A stretch of DNA of 64,000 nt from CALJDF01 sp038121105. GTDB lineage: Bacteria; Pseudomonadota; Alphaproteobacteria; SHVP01. The stretch covers positions 1 to 64,000 of the forward strand of contig JAYONB010000006.1 in assembly GCA_038121105.1 (NCBI GenBank), written 5' to 3'. Positions 1 to 8,594 of this stretch are shown piece by piece. The notes under the pieces are model-generated. The model saw only the letters and a program-made list of their open reading frames with translations, was not told where the DNA came from and did not search any database. Each line of letters starts with the position of its first letter. Positions within the stretch are counted from its first letter, which is position 1. A program made the translations under genes and the position numbers.

Positions 1-2
1 AT

Positions 3-77
3 TGGTGACCCCAACGGGAATCGAACCCGTGTCTCGACCTTGAAAGGGTCGTGTCCTAACCGCTAGACGATGGGGTC
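3..77 (-). tRNA. tRNA-Glu (anticodon TTC), CCA encoded
   Basis: The reverse strand folds as a full cloverleaf. The acceptor arms GACCCCA (77-71) and TGGGGTC (13-7) pair, followed by discriminator A (6) and an encoded CCA (5-3). The anticodon arm has stem CGACC/GGTCG around a loop whose anticodon is TTC, which reads Glu codons. The T arm contains GGTTCGAATCC. No gene lies between it and the window edge. Confidence 0.97.
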
Positions 78-188
78 ACGGCGGCCTTGCTTAAAGGGTG
101 AAAGCCGTGGAATCAAGGGCGGTCGCGATGCAGGAACCGGCGGTCGCGGTGCGCCGCCGCAAGCCGCGATTTGCGCCGAAAAAGCTCC

Positions 189-1436
189 CTATTCGGGCAC
201 CACAATCAGGTCGGTTTTCATCGTCGTGAGGGGCTCGCAGCCGTCTTTGGTCACCCGGATCATGTCCTCAAGGTGCATCCCCCCGAAACCCAGCTCGTGG
301 TAGGGCAGATCGACGTTGATCACCATGTTCTCCTCGAAGACGAGATCCCCTTGTGAGCCCGGCAGTTCCAGGCCGATCGGGATGGGATGATCGGTGTGCT
401 CCAACCCGACGGAATGCGGTGTGGCGATGAAGAACCCGCGAAAACCCTCGCGTTCGATCGCCGAAAGGACCTTTTGGGTCATTTCGCGCCCCGTTACGCC
501 GGGCTTGATGGTCTCGAACGCGGTTTGCCAACCGACCGACATCGCCTTGTTGCGTTCGACAATCTCGGGCGTGGGCTCACCGATGATGGCGGTACGGCCG
601 ATATCGCCGTGGTAATGCCCGTACTCGCCAAGGGCATCGAACATGATCGGCTCTCCGACTGGCGCTTGGTCATGGGACATCCCGCCCGGCCCTGCCGTGA
701 CATAGACCGCGCGGCCGCCTTGACGCGCCATTTCCATGCCATAGGCCAGCTCGATCTCGCCCCAAGTGACGCCCTTGCGCAGCGCTTTGATCCCGGCGTT
801 GATGCCGTCTTCGTTGATGCGTGCGGCTTCGCGGATGATCGCGAGTTCGGCCTCCGACTTCACCATGCGAATTTCGCGGAAAATATTCGTGGCCTCGACG
901 CCGGTTAGCCCCTCCAAACCAAGCGCGTTCATCCAGCCAATCGGTCGCGGATCATCGGTGCCGATCCTGCCTTTCTCGAGGCCCGCATCGCGCAATGCCT
1001 GGCGCAGCGCATAGGATGGCGTCGCCCGCGTTTTCTCGGCATGCGCCGCGCCCATCGCGCGCCATTTTTGTTCTTTTTCGGGCAGATTGTCTTCGTTGCG
1101 CACCGGCCATGCGAATACTGCCCCCGCATCGGGTTCCTCTGTCCCGGTGTCGTAGTCCCGCGAGCCCATAAGCGCCGGGTGCGAGTATGTCACCACATTG
1201 GGAACCCACGTCGGCATTTCGACCAAGCGCGACAATTCGACCGCCGTCATTACCAACGCTGCGGGCACATTCTCGTCGCGCGGCAACACTGCGTAATTGA
1301 AGAAGCTACGCCGCATGTTCATCAGCGCGCCCCAAAAATCGGTCAGGTAATAAATGTTGATCTGCGTGGACGCCAACAAACCGTCAAGGCCGTGTTTGTC
1401 CATCACCTCGTAAGCGCGCGGTTTGTTCAACAGCAT
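189..1436 (-). CDS. M24-family metallopeptidase (Xaa-Pro aminopeptidase/creatinase fold), paralogue 1
   Basis: This 415-residue protein has an N-terminal creatinase-like domain and a C-terminal pita-bread M24 domain. Metal-ligand-like positions are visible: D-x10-D in MFDALGEYGHYHGDIGRT, His in TPHSVGLEHTDHP, and acidic residues in INVDLPYHELG and GGMHLEDM. Start ATG 1436 is preferred over an upstream in-frame start because GGGGAGGAC sits just before it and the paralogue begins the same way (MLLNxxRA.EVMD.HGL). It is the last gene of a three-gene minus-strand operon, directly downstream of its paralogue. M24 members include Xaa-Pro peptidases, creatinases and ectoine hydrolases; the substrate cannot be assigned. 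Confidence 0.9.
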   Translation of the reverse strand: MLLNKPRAYEVMDKHGLDGLLASTQINIYYLTDFWGALMNMRRSFFNYAVLPRDENVPAALVMTAVELSRLVEMPTWVPNVVTYSHPALMGSRDYDTGTEEPDAGAVFAWPVRNEDNLPEKEQKWRAMGAAHAEKTRATPSYALRQALRDAGLEKGRIGTDDPRPIGWMNALGLEGLTGVEATNIFREIRMVKSEAELAIIREAARINEDGINAGIKALRKGVTWGEIELAYGMEMARQGGRAVYVTAGPGGMSHDQAPVGEPIMFDALGEYGHYHGDIGRTAIIGEPTPEIVERNKAMSVGWQTAFETIKPGVTGREMTQKVLSAIEREGFRGFFIATPHSVGLEHTDHPIPIGLELPGSQGDLVFEENMVINVDLPYHELGFGGMHLEDMIRVTKDGCEPLTTMKTDLIVVPE

Positions 1437-1497
1437 GATCGTCCTCCCCTCGTGCAGCCTTTTGCCGCTGCCCACAGCTTAGCGAAAAAAAGCCGCC

Positions 1498-2754
1498 CTA
1501 GGCCGGGTTCACGATCAGTGCGTCACTCATCGAGGTCAGCGGGCGGAACCCCGTCTCGGTCACCACGACGGTGTCTTCGAGATGCATCGTGCCCCAACCC
1601 CACTCAAAGAAAGGCATGTCGACGTTGATCACCATGCCGGCCTGAAGCGCATAGTCGTTCCATTCGCCGTGCACCGTTGGGCCCATCGGGATCGGGTGAT
1701 CGGTGTGTTCTAACCCCAAGGAGTGTGGCGAGACGTAGAAAAAATCGTCGAATCCGGCTTTCTGCACCGCCTCGATCACCTCGGCAATCAAAACACTGCG
1801 CTTCAGTCCGGGCCGGATGATTTCGCAGGCCCGCTCGAATCCGGCCCACATGGCGTCTGCCCGGCGACGCAGCAACGCGTCGGGTTCGCCCACGATAACT
1901 GTGCGACCAAAATCGCCGAAGTAGTTGCGGTATTCGCCAAGGGCGTCGATCAACAGCGGTTCGCCTGGCACGACCTTGCCATGGGGAAGCCCGCCGAGAC
2001 CGGAAATGATGTGCCCGTTGCGCCCCCCACGCTTCGACATCTCGACATGGTAGACGGTCTCGATCTCGGGCCAGGTCGCACCCTCTCCGGCCGCCCCTGC
2101 TGCGGCAATGGCAGCGGCCTCGTTAATCTGCGCGGCTTGTTCGAGGATCGCCACCTCCTCATCGGATTTGACCATGCGAATCTCGCGAAAAATGTTGGTC
2201 GCATCGACCGGCTCGACGCCGGGCAACCCCATCTCGTGAAGCCACTCGATTACCCTGGGATCGTCACTCCCGATCCGACCCTGGGTCATCCCAGCATCGA
2301 CCAGCGCGCGCTTGAGACCCCAAGCCGGCGTCGCCGCGAGGCGATCGGCGTGGGCTGCGGCGCGATCGGCCCAGGACTGCTCAAGCGGGGTGAGCGTCGC
2401 CCCGTCGCGGACCGGCCAGCCGGCCCACCGCGCCGCCGCGGGCTCCTCGCGCGTCGGATCGAATGCCGCGGCCGCATGCCGCTCGCGCCCCGAGTAATCC
2501 GAAAACGCGACGATATTGGGGACCCACGTGGGCCACACCGACAATCGCTCCAGCTTGACCGTCGGCAGCACCAAGGCCGCGGGCTGGTCCGTATCGCGGG
2601 GCAACAACCCGTACACCAGGTAGGGCCACCGGCCATCGGCCTGGGTATCCCAGTAGTCGGTCAAGTAGTAGATGTTGACGTGCTCGCGGGCGACAAGACC
2701 GGTCAGACCATGCCGGTCCATCACCTCTACAGCACGATCGCGATTGAGCAGCAC
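1498..2754 (-). CDS. M24-family metallopeptidase, paralogue 2
   Basis: This 418-residue protein is collinear with the next gene and clearly a paralogue: both start MLLN, and both share YYLTDYW/F, NIFREIRMVKS, LEHTDHPIP and HLED blocks. Likely metal ligands are D270, D281, a His in the SPHSLGLEHTDHP loop, E384 and E393. The start is GTG 2754, 17 bases after the stop of the upstream small gene, so it sits in the same operon. A peptidase or amidohydrolase-like C-N cleavage role is inferred from the family; the true substrate is unknown. Confidence 0.9.
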   Translation of the reverse strand: MLLNRDRAVEVMDRHGLTGLVAREHVNIYYLTDYWDTQADGRWPYLVYGLLPRDTDQPAALVLPTVKLERLSVWPTWVPNIVAFSDYSGRERHAAAAFDPTREEPAAARWAGWPVRDGATLTPLEQSWADRAAAHADRLAATPAWGLKRALVDAGMTQGRIGSDDPRVIEWLHEMGLPGVEPVDATNIFREIRMVKSDEEVAILEQAAQINEAAAIAAAGAAGEGATWPEIETVYHVEMSKRGGRNGHIISGLGGLPHGKVVPGEPLLIDALGEYRNYFGDFGRTVIVGEPDALLRRRADAMWAGFERACEIIRPGLKRSVLIAEVIEAVQKAGFDDFFYVSPHSLGLEHTDHPIPMGPTVHGEWNDYALQAGMVINVDMPFFEWGWGTMHLEDTVVVTETGFRPLTSMSDALIVNPA

Positions 2755-2771
2755 GGATGGCTCGCTAGGCT

Positions 2772-3110
2772 CTAGAAATACGCGACTTCAGCCGGCGGCG
2801 GTGTGAGGCGCGGCTCGGGCATATTGACGATCCGAATCATCATCATGGTATGGCCAAGGCCGATTTCGTTGCAGAAGACGCGATAGGCCATAGCCTTCTC
2901 GGCGTCGTCCGACCGAAACGTGACCGGGACATGACCCGCCGGAAACTTGGGAAACCCCCAAGCATCGAACATGGCATAACCGATGTGGTTCTCGCGCACC
3001 CAGTCTTCGATTTTGCGTAGCAGCGCGACACCTTCGTCATATTCCCGCGACCACGGGTGCGGCCCGAAGGAGATATGAACGATGAATTGCAACCACTCGA
3101 TTTTTTGCAT
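2772..3110 (-). CDS. Small conserved-looking protein, function unknown, upstream of the M24 pair
   Basis: About 112 residues, starting MQKIEWLQFIVHISFGPH. The preferred start is ATG 3110 with GGCGGGGTG upstream; an in-frame GTG at 3146 would add 12 residues. It is rich in His, Met and aromatic residues (SFGPHPWSREYDEG, GLGHTMMMIRIVNMPEP), has no signal peptide or membrane segment, and ends PPPAEVAYF. It is first in the operon with the two M24 enzymes, which suggests a shared catabolic role. I considered a DOPA-dioxygenase-like fold but could not match its His motif, so no function is given. Confidence 0.7.
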   Translation of the reverse strand: MQKIEWLQFIVHISFGPHPWSREYDEGVALLRKIEDWVRENHIGYAMFDAWGFPKFPAGHVPVTFRSDDAEKAMAYRVFCNEIGLGHTMMMIRIVNMPEPRLTPPPAEVAYF

Positions 3111-3221
3111 CAGCACCCCGCCGAGTGTGCGTCTAGGATCGCGCACGGTCCAATAATCGCACGATTGAGCCGAAAAAACACCCCAGGGCGGCTAGCCGGA
3201 AGTGGGGCGACCCACTAACAG

Positions 3222-5003
3222 TTAGGCCAAGGCTGCATCTTCGATGGTGAGTTGCACGTCGTCCCGCCCGCCCCAAGTATCCGCGCGCAAATGCCCCGCC
3301 ACGTGATAGCGCTCGTCACGGGCGCTCAGAAGCCCCAGACCAAGAGGCTGATCATGGCATCGGAACGCAATCGCCTTGACGCGTCCGCCCGCCTCACCGG
3401 CAAGCAAGCACCGCACGTGTTTTTCGCCCACGAGTTGCGGCTTGATAATGCGCGCGCTCGTCAGCGCAAAACGCGGCTCTCGGTTGCCGGCCCCGTATGG
3501 CCCGGCTTTTTCCAGCAGCGCCACTAAATCCGTGTTGGCCCCTTCGACCGCCAGCGCGCCATCGATGTTGATCACCGGTTGCTGGACGCGTTCCTCAACC
3601 GAGGCCGCCGCACGGGCACATAGAAAGTCCCGCAAGGCGGTGATCCGACCACTCTCGACGGTGAGCCCGGCCGCCATCGGATGGCCACCCCCGTTGACCA
3701 ACAATCCTTCCTGTCGCGCGGCGATCACGGCGGCGCCGATATCGAACCCGGGAACCGACCGCGCCGACCCCTTGCCTTGGACTCCATCCGAACCGATGAC
3801 CAGCGCGGGCCGGTCGAACCGATCTTTGAGGCGGCTGGCGACAATGCCGATCACGCCGGGATGCCAGCCTTCCGAGTCGACCACGATGATCGGATCGTCG
3901 GCGCGAAAGCCCTCCGCTTGTTCCAGCGCTTCGTGGGTCAACGCCTCCTCGATCATGCGCCTTTCCAGGTTGTGACGATCAAGTTGTTCGGCGATCTCGC
4001 GCGCCTCGACCGGATCGTTGGTCGACAACAACCGAGCACCGAGGTCCGAGCCCCCGACCCGTCCACCTGCGTTGACCCGGGGACCCAGAACGTAACCTAG
4101 GTGATAGGCGTCGATCCGTTCGCGAATGCCCGCTGCCGTTGCGAGCGCCGCGAAGCCCGGATTGCGCAATTGCCGGGCGACCTTGAGCCCCTGCGCCACC
4201 AACGCGCGATTAAATCCACGGATCGGCACCACGTCGCATACCGTGCCCAACGCCACGAGATCGAGGAGCGGCAACAGCGACGGCTCGGGGCGCGATTCGG
4301 CGAACCACCCGGCGTCGCGCAGCGTCCGGTTCAATGCCACGACAAGCAAAAAGGCGACACCCACAGCCGCAAGGTGAGCCAAGCCCGGCTCTTGGTCCAA
4401 CCGGTTGGGATTGACGACGGCAAGCGCCGGTGGCAGCGCCGGCTCGGCCGCATGGTGATCGACCACGATGGTCTCCAGCCCGGCCGCGACACCCGCCGCG
4501 AGGGCTTCATGCGCGACGATGCCGCAATCGACGGTGACGACGATCTTGGCGCCATTGGCCGCAATCCGTTCCAGCGCGCCGGCGTTGGGCCCGTAGCCCT
4601 CCCGAAGCCGATCCGGCACGTAGACCTCTAACGTGCCGCCCACCATCTCGAAGTACCGTTTGAGAACCGCCGCCGACGTTGCGCCGTCCACGTCGTAATC
4701 GCCGAACACCGTAACCCGTTCGCCATCATGAATCGCTTTGGCAAGGCGTTGCGCCGCTAGGTCCATGTCTTTCAGGGTGGAGGGATCAGGCATGTCGTCG
4801 CGCATCGAAGGCGCGAGATAGCTTTCGCAAGTCTCGACCGTGACGCCGCGCGCGGCCAGGACACGTCCTAGGACCTCGGGAACGCTTAGCGTTTCGGCGA
4901 TGGCTAGGGCTTGCCGCGGATCATGGGGTCGGGCGCGCCAACGCCGACCGGCCAACGATTGACGAACGTCTAGGAAAGGCGGCGCGACAGACGGCTCTTC
5001 CAC
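3222..5003 (-). CDS. recJ: Single-stranded-DNA-specific exonuclease RecJ
   Basis: 593 residues, the usual RecJ size. The DHH-superfamily catalytic motifs are present: GDYDVDG (101-107), VTVDCGI, VVDHH (about 181-184) and NAGGRVGGSD (about 312), followed by the DHHA1 domain with NGGGHPMAAGL. RecJ degrades ssDNA 5' to 3' in recombination and mismatch repair. The start is GTG 5003, five bases after the glpX stop, so it is the last gene of an aminotransferase-hom-glpX-recJ run, an arrangement familiar in alphaproteobacteria. Confidence 0.97.
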   Translation of the reverse strand: MEEPSVAPPFLDVRQSLAGRRWRARPHDPRQALAIAETLSVPEVLGRVLAARGVTVETCESYLAPSMRDDMPDPSTLKDMDLAAQRLAKAIHDGERVTVFGDYDVDGATSAAVLKRYFEMVGGTLEVYVPDRLREGYGPNAGALERIAANGAKIVVTVDCGIVAHEALAAGVAAGLETIVVDHHAAEPALPPALAVVNPNRLDQEPGLAHLAAVGVAFLLVVALNRTLRDAGWFAESRPEPSLLPLLDLVALGTVCDVVPIRGFNRALVAQGLKVARQLRNPGFAALATAAGIRERIDAYHLGYVLGPRVNAGGRVGGSDLGARLLSTNDPVEAREIAEQLDRHNLERRMIEEALTHEALEQAEGFRADDPIIVVDSEGWHPGVIGIVASRLKDRFDRPALVIGSDGVQGKGSARSVPGFDIGAAVIAARQEGLLVNGGGHPMAAGLTVESGRITALRDFLCARAAASVEERVQQPVINIDGALAVEGANTDLVALLEKAGPYGAGNREPRFALTSARIIKPQLVGEKHVRCLLAGEAGGRVKAIAFRCHDQPLGLGLLSARDERYHVAGHLRADTWGGRDDVQLTIEDAALA

Positions 5004-5008
5004 GCCGG

Positions 5009-5995
5009 TTAGGTCTGGATCGTCCCTTTGAGCGCGCGGTCGACATCATGATTGGCGCGTATCCAACGGACCGTCCCGGTCCGCGCCCGCATCACGATCG
5101 ACTCGGTCGTGACATGCGTCGCGTGACGCTTGACGCCTTGCAACATCGATCCATCGGTCACGCCTGTGGCCGCAAATAGAACGTCGCCATGCGCCAAGTC
5201 GTTCAGCGAATACTTGCGTTGCAAATCGTCAATGCCGGCTTTGTGCGCGCGACCGCGCTCGTCATCGTTACGAAACACCAGCCGGCCTTGCATCTGCCCG
5301 CCGATGCAGGTCAGCGCCGCCGCCGCGAGGACGCCTTCGGGCGCACCGCCCGTTCCCATATAGATATCGATACCGGTTCCCTGTTCGGCCGTGGCAATAA
5401 CGCCAGCGACATCGCCGTCGGGGATTAGTTTGATCCGAGCGCCGGTGCTGCGAATGTCTTCGATGATCTTCGCGTGACGGGGTCGGTCAAGGACGCAAGC
5501 CATCAACTCCGATGCGGGAACCCCTTTGGCATCGGCCAGGGCCTGCATGTTTTCCGCCGTGCTGCGATCGAGATCGATCACGTCGGCAGGCAGACCACCG
5601 CCGACGGCGATTTTCTCCATATAGACATCGGGGGCGTGCAGAAAACCGCCGTCCTCGGCCATGGCGATGACGGCCAGGGCATTGGGACCGCCGGTCGCGG
5701 TAATCGTCGTGCCCTCCAATGGATCGAGCGCGATGTCGATTTTTGCGCCCTTACCCGAACCCACTTTTTCGCCGATATAGAGCATCGGAGCCTCGTCGCG
5801 CTCGCCCTCCCCAATCACGACCTTGCCGTCGAAATCGAGGTCGTTGAGCATCGTCCGCATGGCGTCGACAGCCGCTTGATCCGCCGCTTTCTCGTCGCCC
5901 AGCCCGATTAGGCGCGACGCCGCAATGGCGGCCGCCTCGGCCGTCCGAACCGCGCCCAAAACCAAGCTGCGATCTAGGCTCGCCTGCTCACTCAT
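5009..5995 (-). CDS. glpX: Class II fructose-1,6-bisphosphatase GlpX
   Basis: 328 residues. Diagnostic GlpX motifs are visible: VIGEGERDEAPMLYIGEKVG (metal-binding Glu), DPLEGTT (Asp/Glu metal ligands) and GTGGAPEGVLAAAAL. It hydrolyses fructose-1,6-bisphosphate in gluconeogenesis. The start ATG 5995 has AAAGGGAG upstream. It is 12 bases after hom and 5 bases before recJ, so very likely co-transcribed. No class I enzyme (Fbp) is seen in the window. Confidence 0.97.
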   Translation of the reverse strand: MSEQASLDRSLVLGAVRTAEAAAIAASRLIGLGDEKAADQAAVDAMRTMLNDLDFDGKVVIGEGERDEAPMLYIGEKVGSGKGAKIDIALDPLEGTTITATGGPNALAVIAMAEDGGFLHAPDVYMEKIAVGGGLPADVIDLDRSTAENMQALADAKGVPASELMACVLDRPRHAKIIEDIRSTGARIKLIPDGDVAGVIATAEQGTGIDIYMGTGGAPEGVLAAAALTCIGGQMQGRLVFRNDDERGRAHKAGIDDLQRKYSLNDLAHGDVLFAATGVTDGSMLQGVKRHATHVTTESIVMRARTGTVRWIRANHDVDRALKGTIQT

Positions 5996-6007
5996 GCATA
6001 ACTCCCT

Positions 6008-7300
6008 TTAGAGATTTTCTATCCTGATCATACACGGCGGATCGACCACCGCATCAAATGCGGAAATGCTTTTCAAGGCGGCCGCCAGACCCGCTTCAAC
6101 GGTTTCGTGGGTCGTCATGATCACCGAGACGGGCTCGCCAGGGTCGCGGCCACGCTGCAACACCGATTCGATAGATACGTCATGATCGCGTAGGTGTGCG
6201 GCTACATCGGCCAGCACACCCGACTGATCGAGGACTTCCAACCGTAGGTAATAGGCCCCGTAGCGATCCTCGATCGAGACAGCCCTTCGCGCGACAAGGT
6301 CTGAGGACCTAATACCGAAGGGTGCGATTTTCAGCCCGCGCGCAATATCGACCAAATCGCCGACGACCGCCGATGCGGTCGGCCCCGCGCCCGCGCCCGG
6401 TCCCTCGAAGACCGTACGACCGACGAAATCGCCGTCCGCCAATACGGCGTTGAAAGCGCCGTCGACGTGCGCCATGGGCGAAGCCTCCGGCACCATGCAG
6501 GGGTGGACGCGCTGCGAAATGCCCTCGCCGCTGATCGTCGCAATTCCCAAGAGCTTGATGCGAAAGCCGAGTTCGCTGGCATGACGAATATCGGCGGCGG
6601 TCACATCGCGAATACCGGCGGTGTAGACGGCGGAAAAATCGACCGGCGCACCGAAAGCTACGCTGGAGACGATCGCCAACTTATGAGCGGTATCGATGCC
6701 GTGGACGTCAAATGTCGGATCGGCTTCGGCGTATCCCAACGATTGCGCTTCGGCGAGCACGTCATCGAATTCGCGTCCCGTCGCTTCCATCGTGGTGAGA
6801 ATGTAATTGCAGGTCCCGTTCAATATGCCGTAGACGCGGCTGATGTGGTTGGCGGCCAAACCCTCTCGCAACGACTTGATGATCGGGATGCCGCCCGCGA
6901 CCGCTGCCTCGAAGGAGAGCGCGACATCGTTCTTTTCAGCCAATCCGGCGAGCGTCGCCCCATGCATGGCGATCAAGGCCTTGTTGGCCGTCACCACAGG
7001 CTTGCCGGCCTCGAGCGCACCGGAGACAAGGTCCAAGGCAGGCCCGGAATCGCCACCGATAAGTTCGACCACCACGTCGACCTCATCGTCGTCGACCAAT
7101 CCTCGGGGGTCGTCATGCCACCGCAAACCATCGAGATCGACGCCACGGTCCTTGGTCCGATCTCGCGCCGACACGGCCACGACGGAAAGCGAGCGCCCGC
7201 ACCGATCGTGCAGGAGCTGTTGGTTGTCGCGCAGCAGGGCAAGCGTGCCCGCGCCGACCGTGCCAAGGCCGGCGACCCCGATCCGAACGACGTCGCTCAT
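6008..7300 (-). CDS. hom: Homoserine dehydrogenase with C-terminal ACT domain
   Basis: 430 residues. The N-terminal Rossmann motif GVAGLGTVGAGT is followed by VVTANKALIAMHG, the catalytic-domain signature GILNGTCNYILTTM, EAQSLGYAEADPTFDVHGIDTAHKL, and a C-terminal ACT domain (YYLRLEVLDQSGVLADVAAHL) that normally mediates threonine feedback. It makes homoserine from aspartate semialdehyde for Thr/Met synthesis. The start ATG overlaps the stop of the upstream aminotransferase by four bases, indicating translational coupling. Confidence 0.97.
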   Translation of the reverse strand: MSDVVRIGVAGLGTVGAGTLALLRDNQQLLHDRCGRSLSVVAVSARDRTKDRGVDLDGLRWHDDPRGLVDDDEVDVVVELIGGDSGPALDLVSGALEAGKPVVTANKALIAMHGATLAGLAEKNDVALSFEAAVAGGIPIIKSLREGLAANHISRVYGILNGTCNYILTTMEATGREFDDVLAEAQSLGYAEADPTFDVHGIDTAHKLAIVSSVAFGAPVDFSAVYTAGIRDVTAADIRHASELGFRIKLLGIATISGEGISQRVHPCMVPEASPMAHVDGAFNAVLADGDFVGRTVFEGPGAGAGPTASAVVGDLVDIARGLKIAPFGIRSSDLVARRAVSIEDRYGAYYLRLEVLDQSGVLADVAAHLRDHDVSIESVLQRGRDPGEPVSVIMTTHETVEAGLAAALKSISAFDAVVDPPCMIRIENL

Positions 7301-8514
7301 GAGGCCATTGCCGCCACGGACGTCGGACCGTTGACGCCATGATTGCGCATAAACCGCTTGATGTTGCGTGCGGCTTGGCGAATGCGTTGCTCGTTCTCAA
7401 CCAGTGCGATCCGCACGAAACCCTCGCCGTATTCGCCAAACCCGACGCCGGGCGAGACCGCGACATTGGCCTCGCGCAGCAGAAGCTTGGCAAACTCCAG
7501 CGAGCCGGCTTCCCTGAACGGCGCCGGCACCGGCGCCCAGGCGAACATGGTCGCTTCCGGTGGCGGCACGTCCCACCCGGATTGGGCAAAGGACGACACC
7601 AAGATGTCACGCCGCCGCTGATAGACCGCGCGAGCCTCATCGACGCAATCCTGCGGGCCGTTGAGAGCCGCCGTGGCCGCGACTTGAATGGGCGTAAATG
7701 CACCGTAGTCGAGATAGCTTTTGACCCGTGCCAGGGCCCCGATCAAGCGCTCGTTGCCACAAGCGAAACCGATCCGCCAGCCCGGCATCGAGTAGGTCTT
7801 GCTCATTGACGTGAACTCGACCGCGATGTCGCGAGCACCCTCGACCTCAAGGATCGACGGTGGCGGCTTGTTGTCGAAATAGATCTCGGCATAGGCCAAG
7901 TCAGAGACCACGAAAATCTCGTGCTTGCGGCAGAACGCAACAACCTCGCGATAAAAATCGAGATCAACCACTTCGGCCGTGGGGTTGGCCGGATAGCACA
8001 GGATCACCGCGACCGGTTTGGGAATGGAATGGCGTACCGCGCGTTCCAATGATTGCATCAGGTCCGCTTCCTCTCCACCGGGTAGGTGACGAAGGCTCGC
8101 ACCCGCGATGATGAAGCCGAAGCTGTGGATCGGGTAGCTGGGATTGGGACACAGCACCACGTCGCCCGGCGCGGTGATGGCTTGCGCCAGATTGGCAAGT
8201 CCCTCTTTCGATCCCAGCGTGACGATGGCTTCTCGATTGGGATCGATCGTCACGTTGAAGCGGCGGTCGTAATAGGCCGCGATCGCCCGACGTAATCCGG
8301 GAATGCCGCGCGAACTGGAATAACGGTGGGTACGGGGATCCTGCGCCGCCTCGACCATCTTGTTGACGATATGTAGCGGCGTCGGCATATCGGGATTGCC
8401 CATCCCGAGATCGATGATGTCCTCCCCGGCCGCGCGCGCAGCCGCCTTCATCTCGTTCACTTCGGCGAACAGATAGGGCGGCAATCGCTGGATTCGATGG
8501 AACTCGCCATCCAT
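7297..8514 (-). CDS. Pyridoxal-phosphate aminotransferase, class I/II (AlaC / DapL-like)
   Basis: 405 residues from ATG 8514, chosen because GAGGTG lies six bases upstream; an in-frame GTG at 8523 would add three residues. It begins MDGEFHRIQRLPPYLFAEVNEMK and carries LGMGNPDMPTP, SSRGIPGLRRAIAAYY, PNPSYPIH, CYPANPTAEV, and the PLP-lysine region SMSKTYSMPGWRIGF. This form, adjacent to hom, is usually annotated as glutamate-pyruvate (AlaC) or LL-diaminopimelate aminotransferase; which reaction it performs cannot be told from sequence alone. Confidence 0.92.
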   Translation of the reverse strand: MDGEFHRIQRLPPYLFAEVNEMKAAARAAGEDIIDLGMGNPDMPTPLHIVNKMVEAAQDPRTHRYSSSRGIPGLRRAIAAYYDRRFNVTIDPNREAIVTLGSKEGLANLAQAITAPGDVVLCPNPSYPIHSFGFIIAGASLRHLPGGEEADLMQSLERAVRHSIPKPVAVILCYPANPTAEVVDLDFYREVVAFCRKHEIFVVSDLAYAEIYFDNKPPPSILEVEGARDIAVEFTSMSKTYSMPGWRIGFACGNERLIGALARVKSYLDYGAFTPIQVAATAALNGPQDCVDEARAVYQRRRDILVSSFAQSGWDVPPPEATMFAWAPVPAPFREAGSLEFAKLLLREANVAVSPGVGFGEYGEGFVRIALVENEQRIRQAARNIKRFMRNHGVNGPTSVAAMAS

Positions 8515-8594
8515 GGGAGGCACCTCAGAAAGAAGCTCTGGGCCTGTCGCCGATCAAACCGGCGACGGGCCAACCAGTGGGCCGTTTCCTAGAC

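Noticed and set aside
2772..3110. Assignment of the small gene as a DOPA 4,5-dioxygenase
   Set aside because: The family's characteristic His motif could not be aligned, so the gene is left as unknown.
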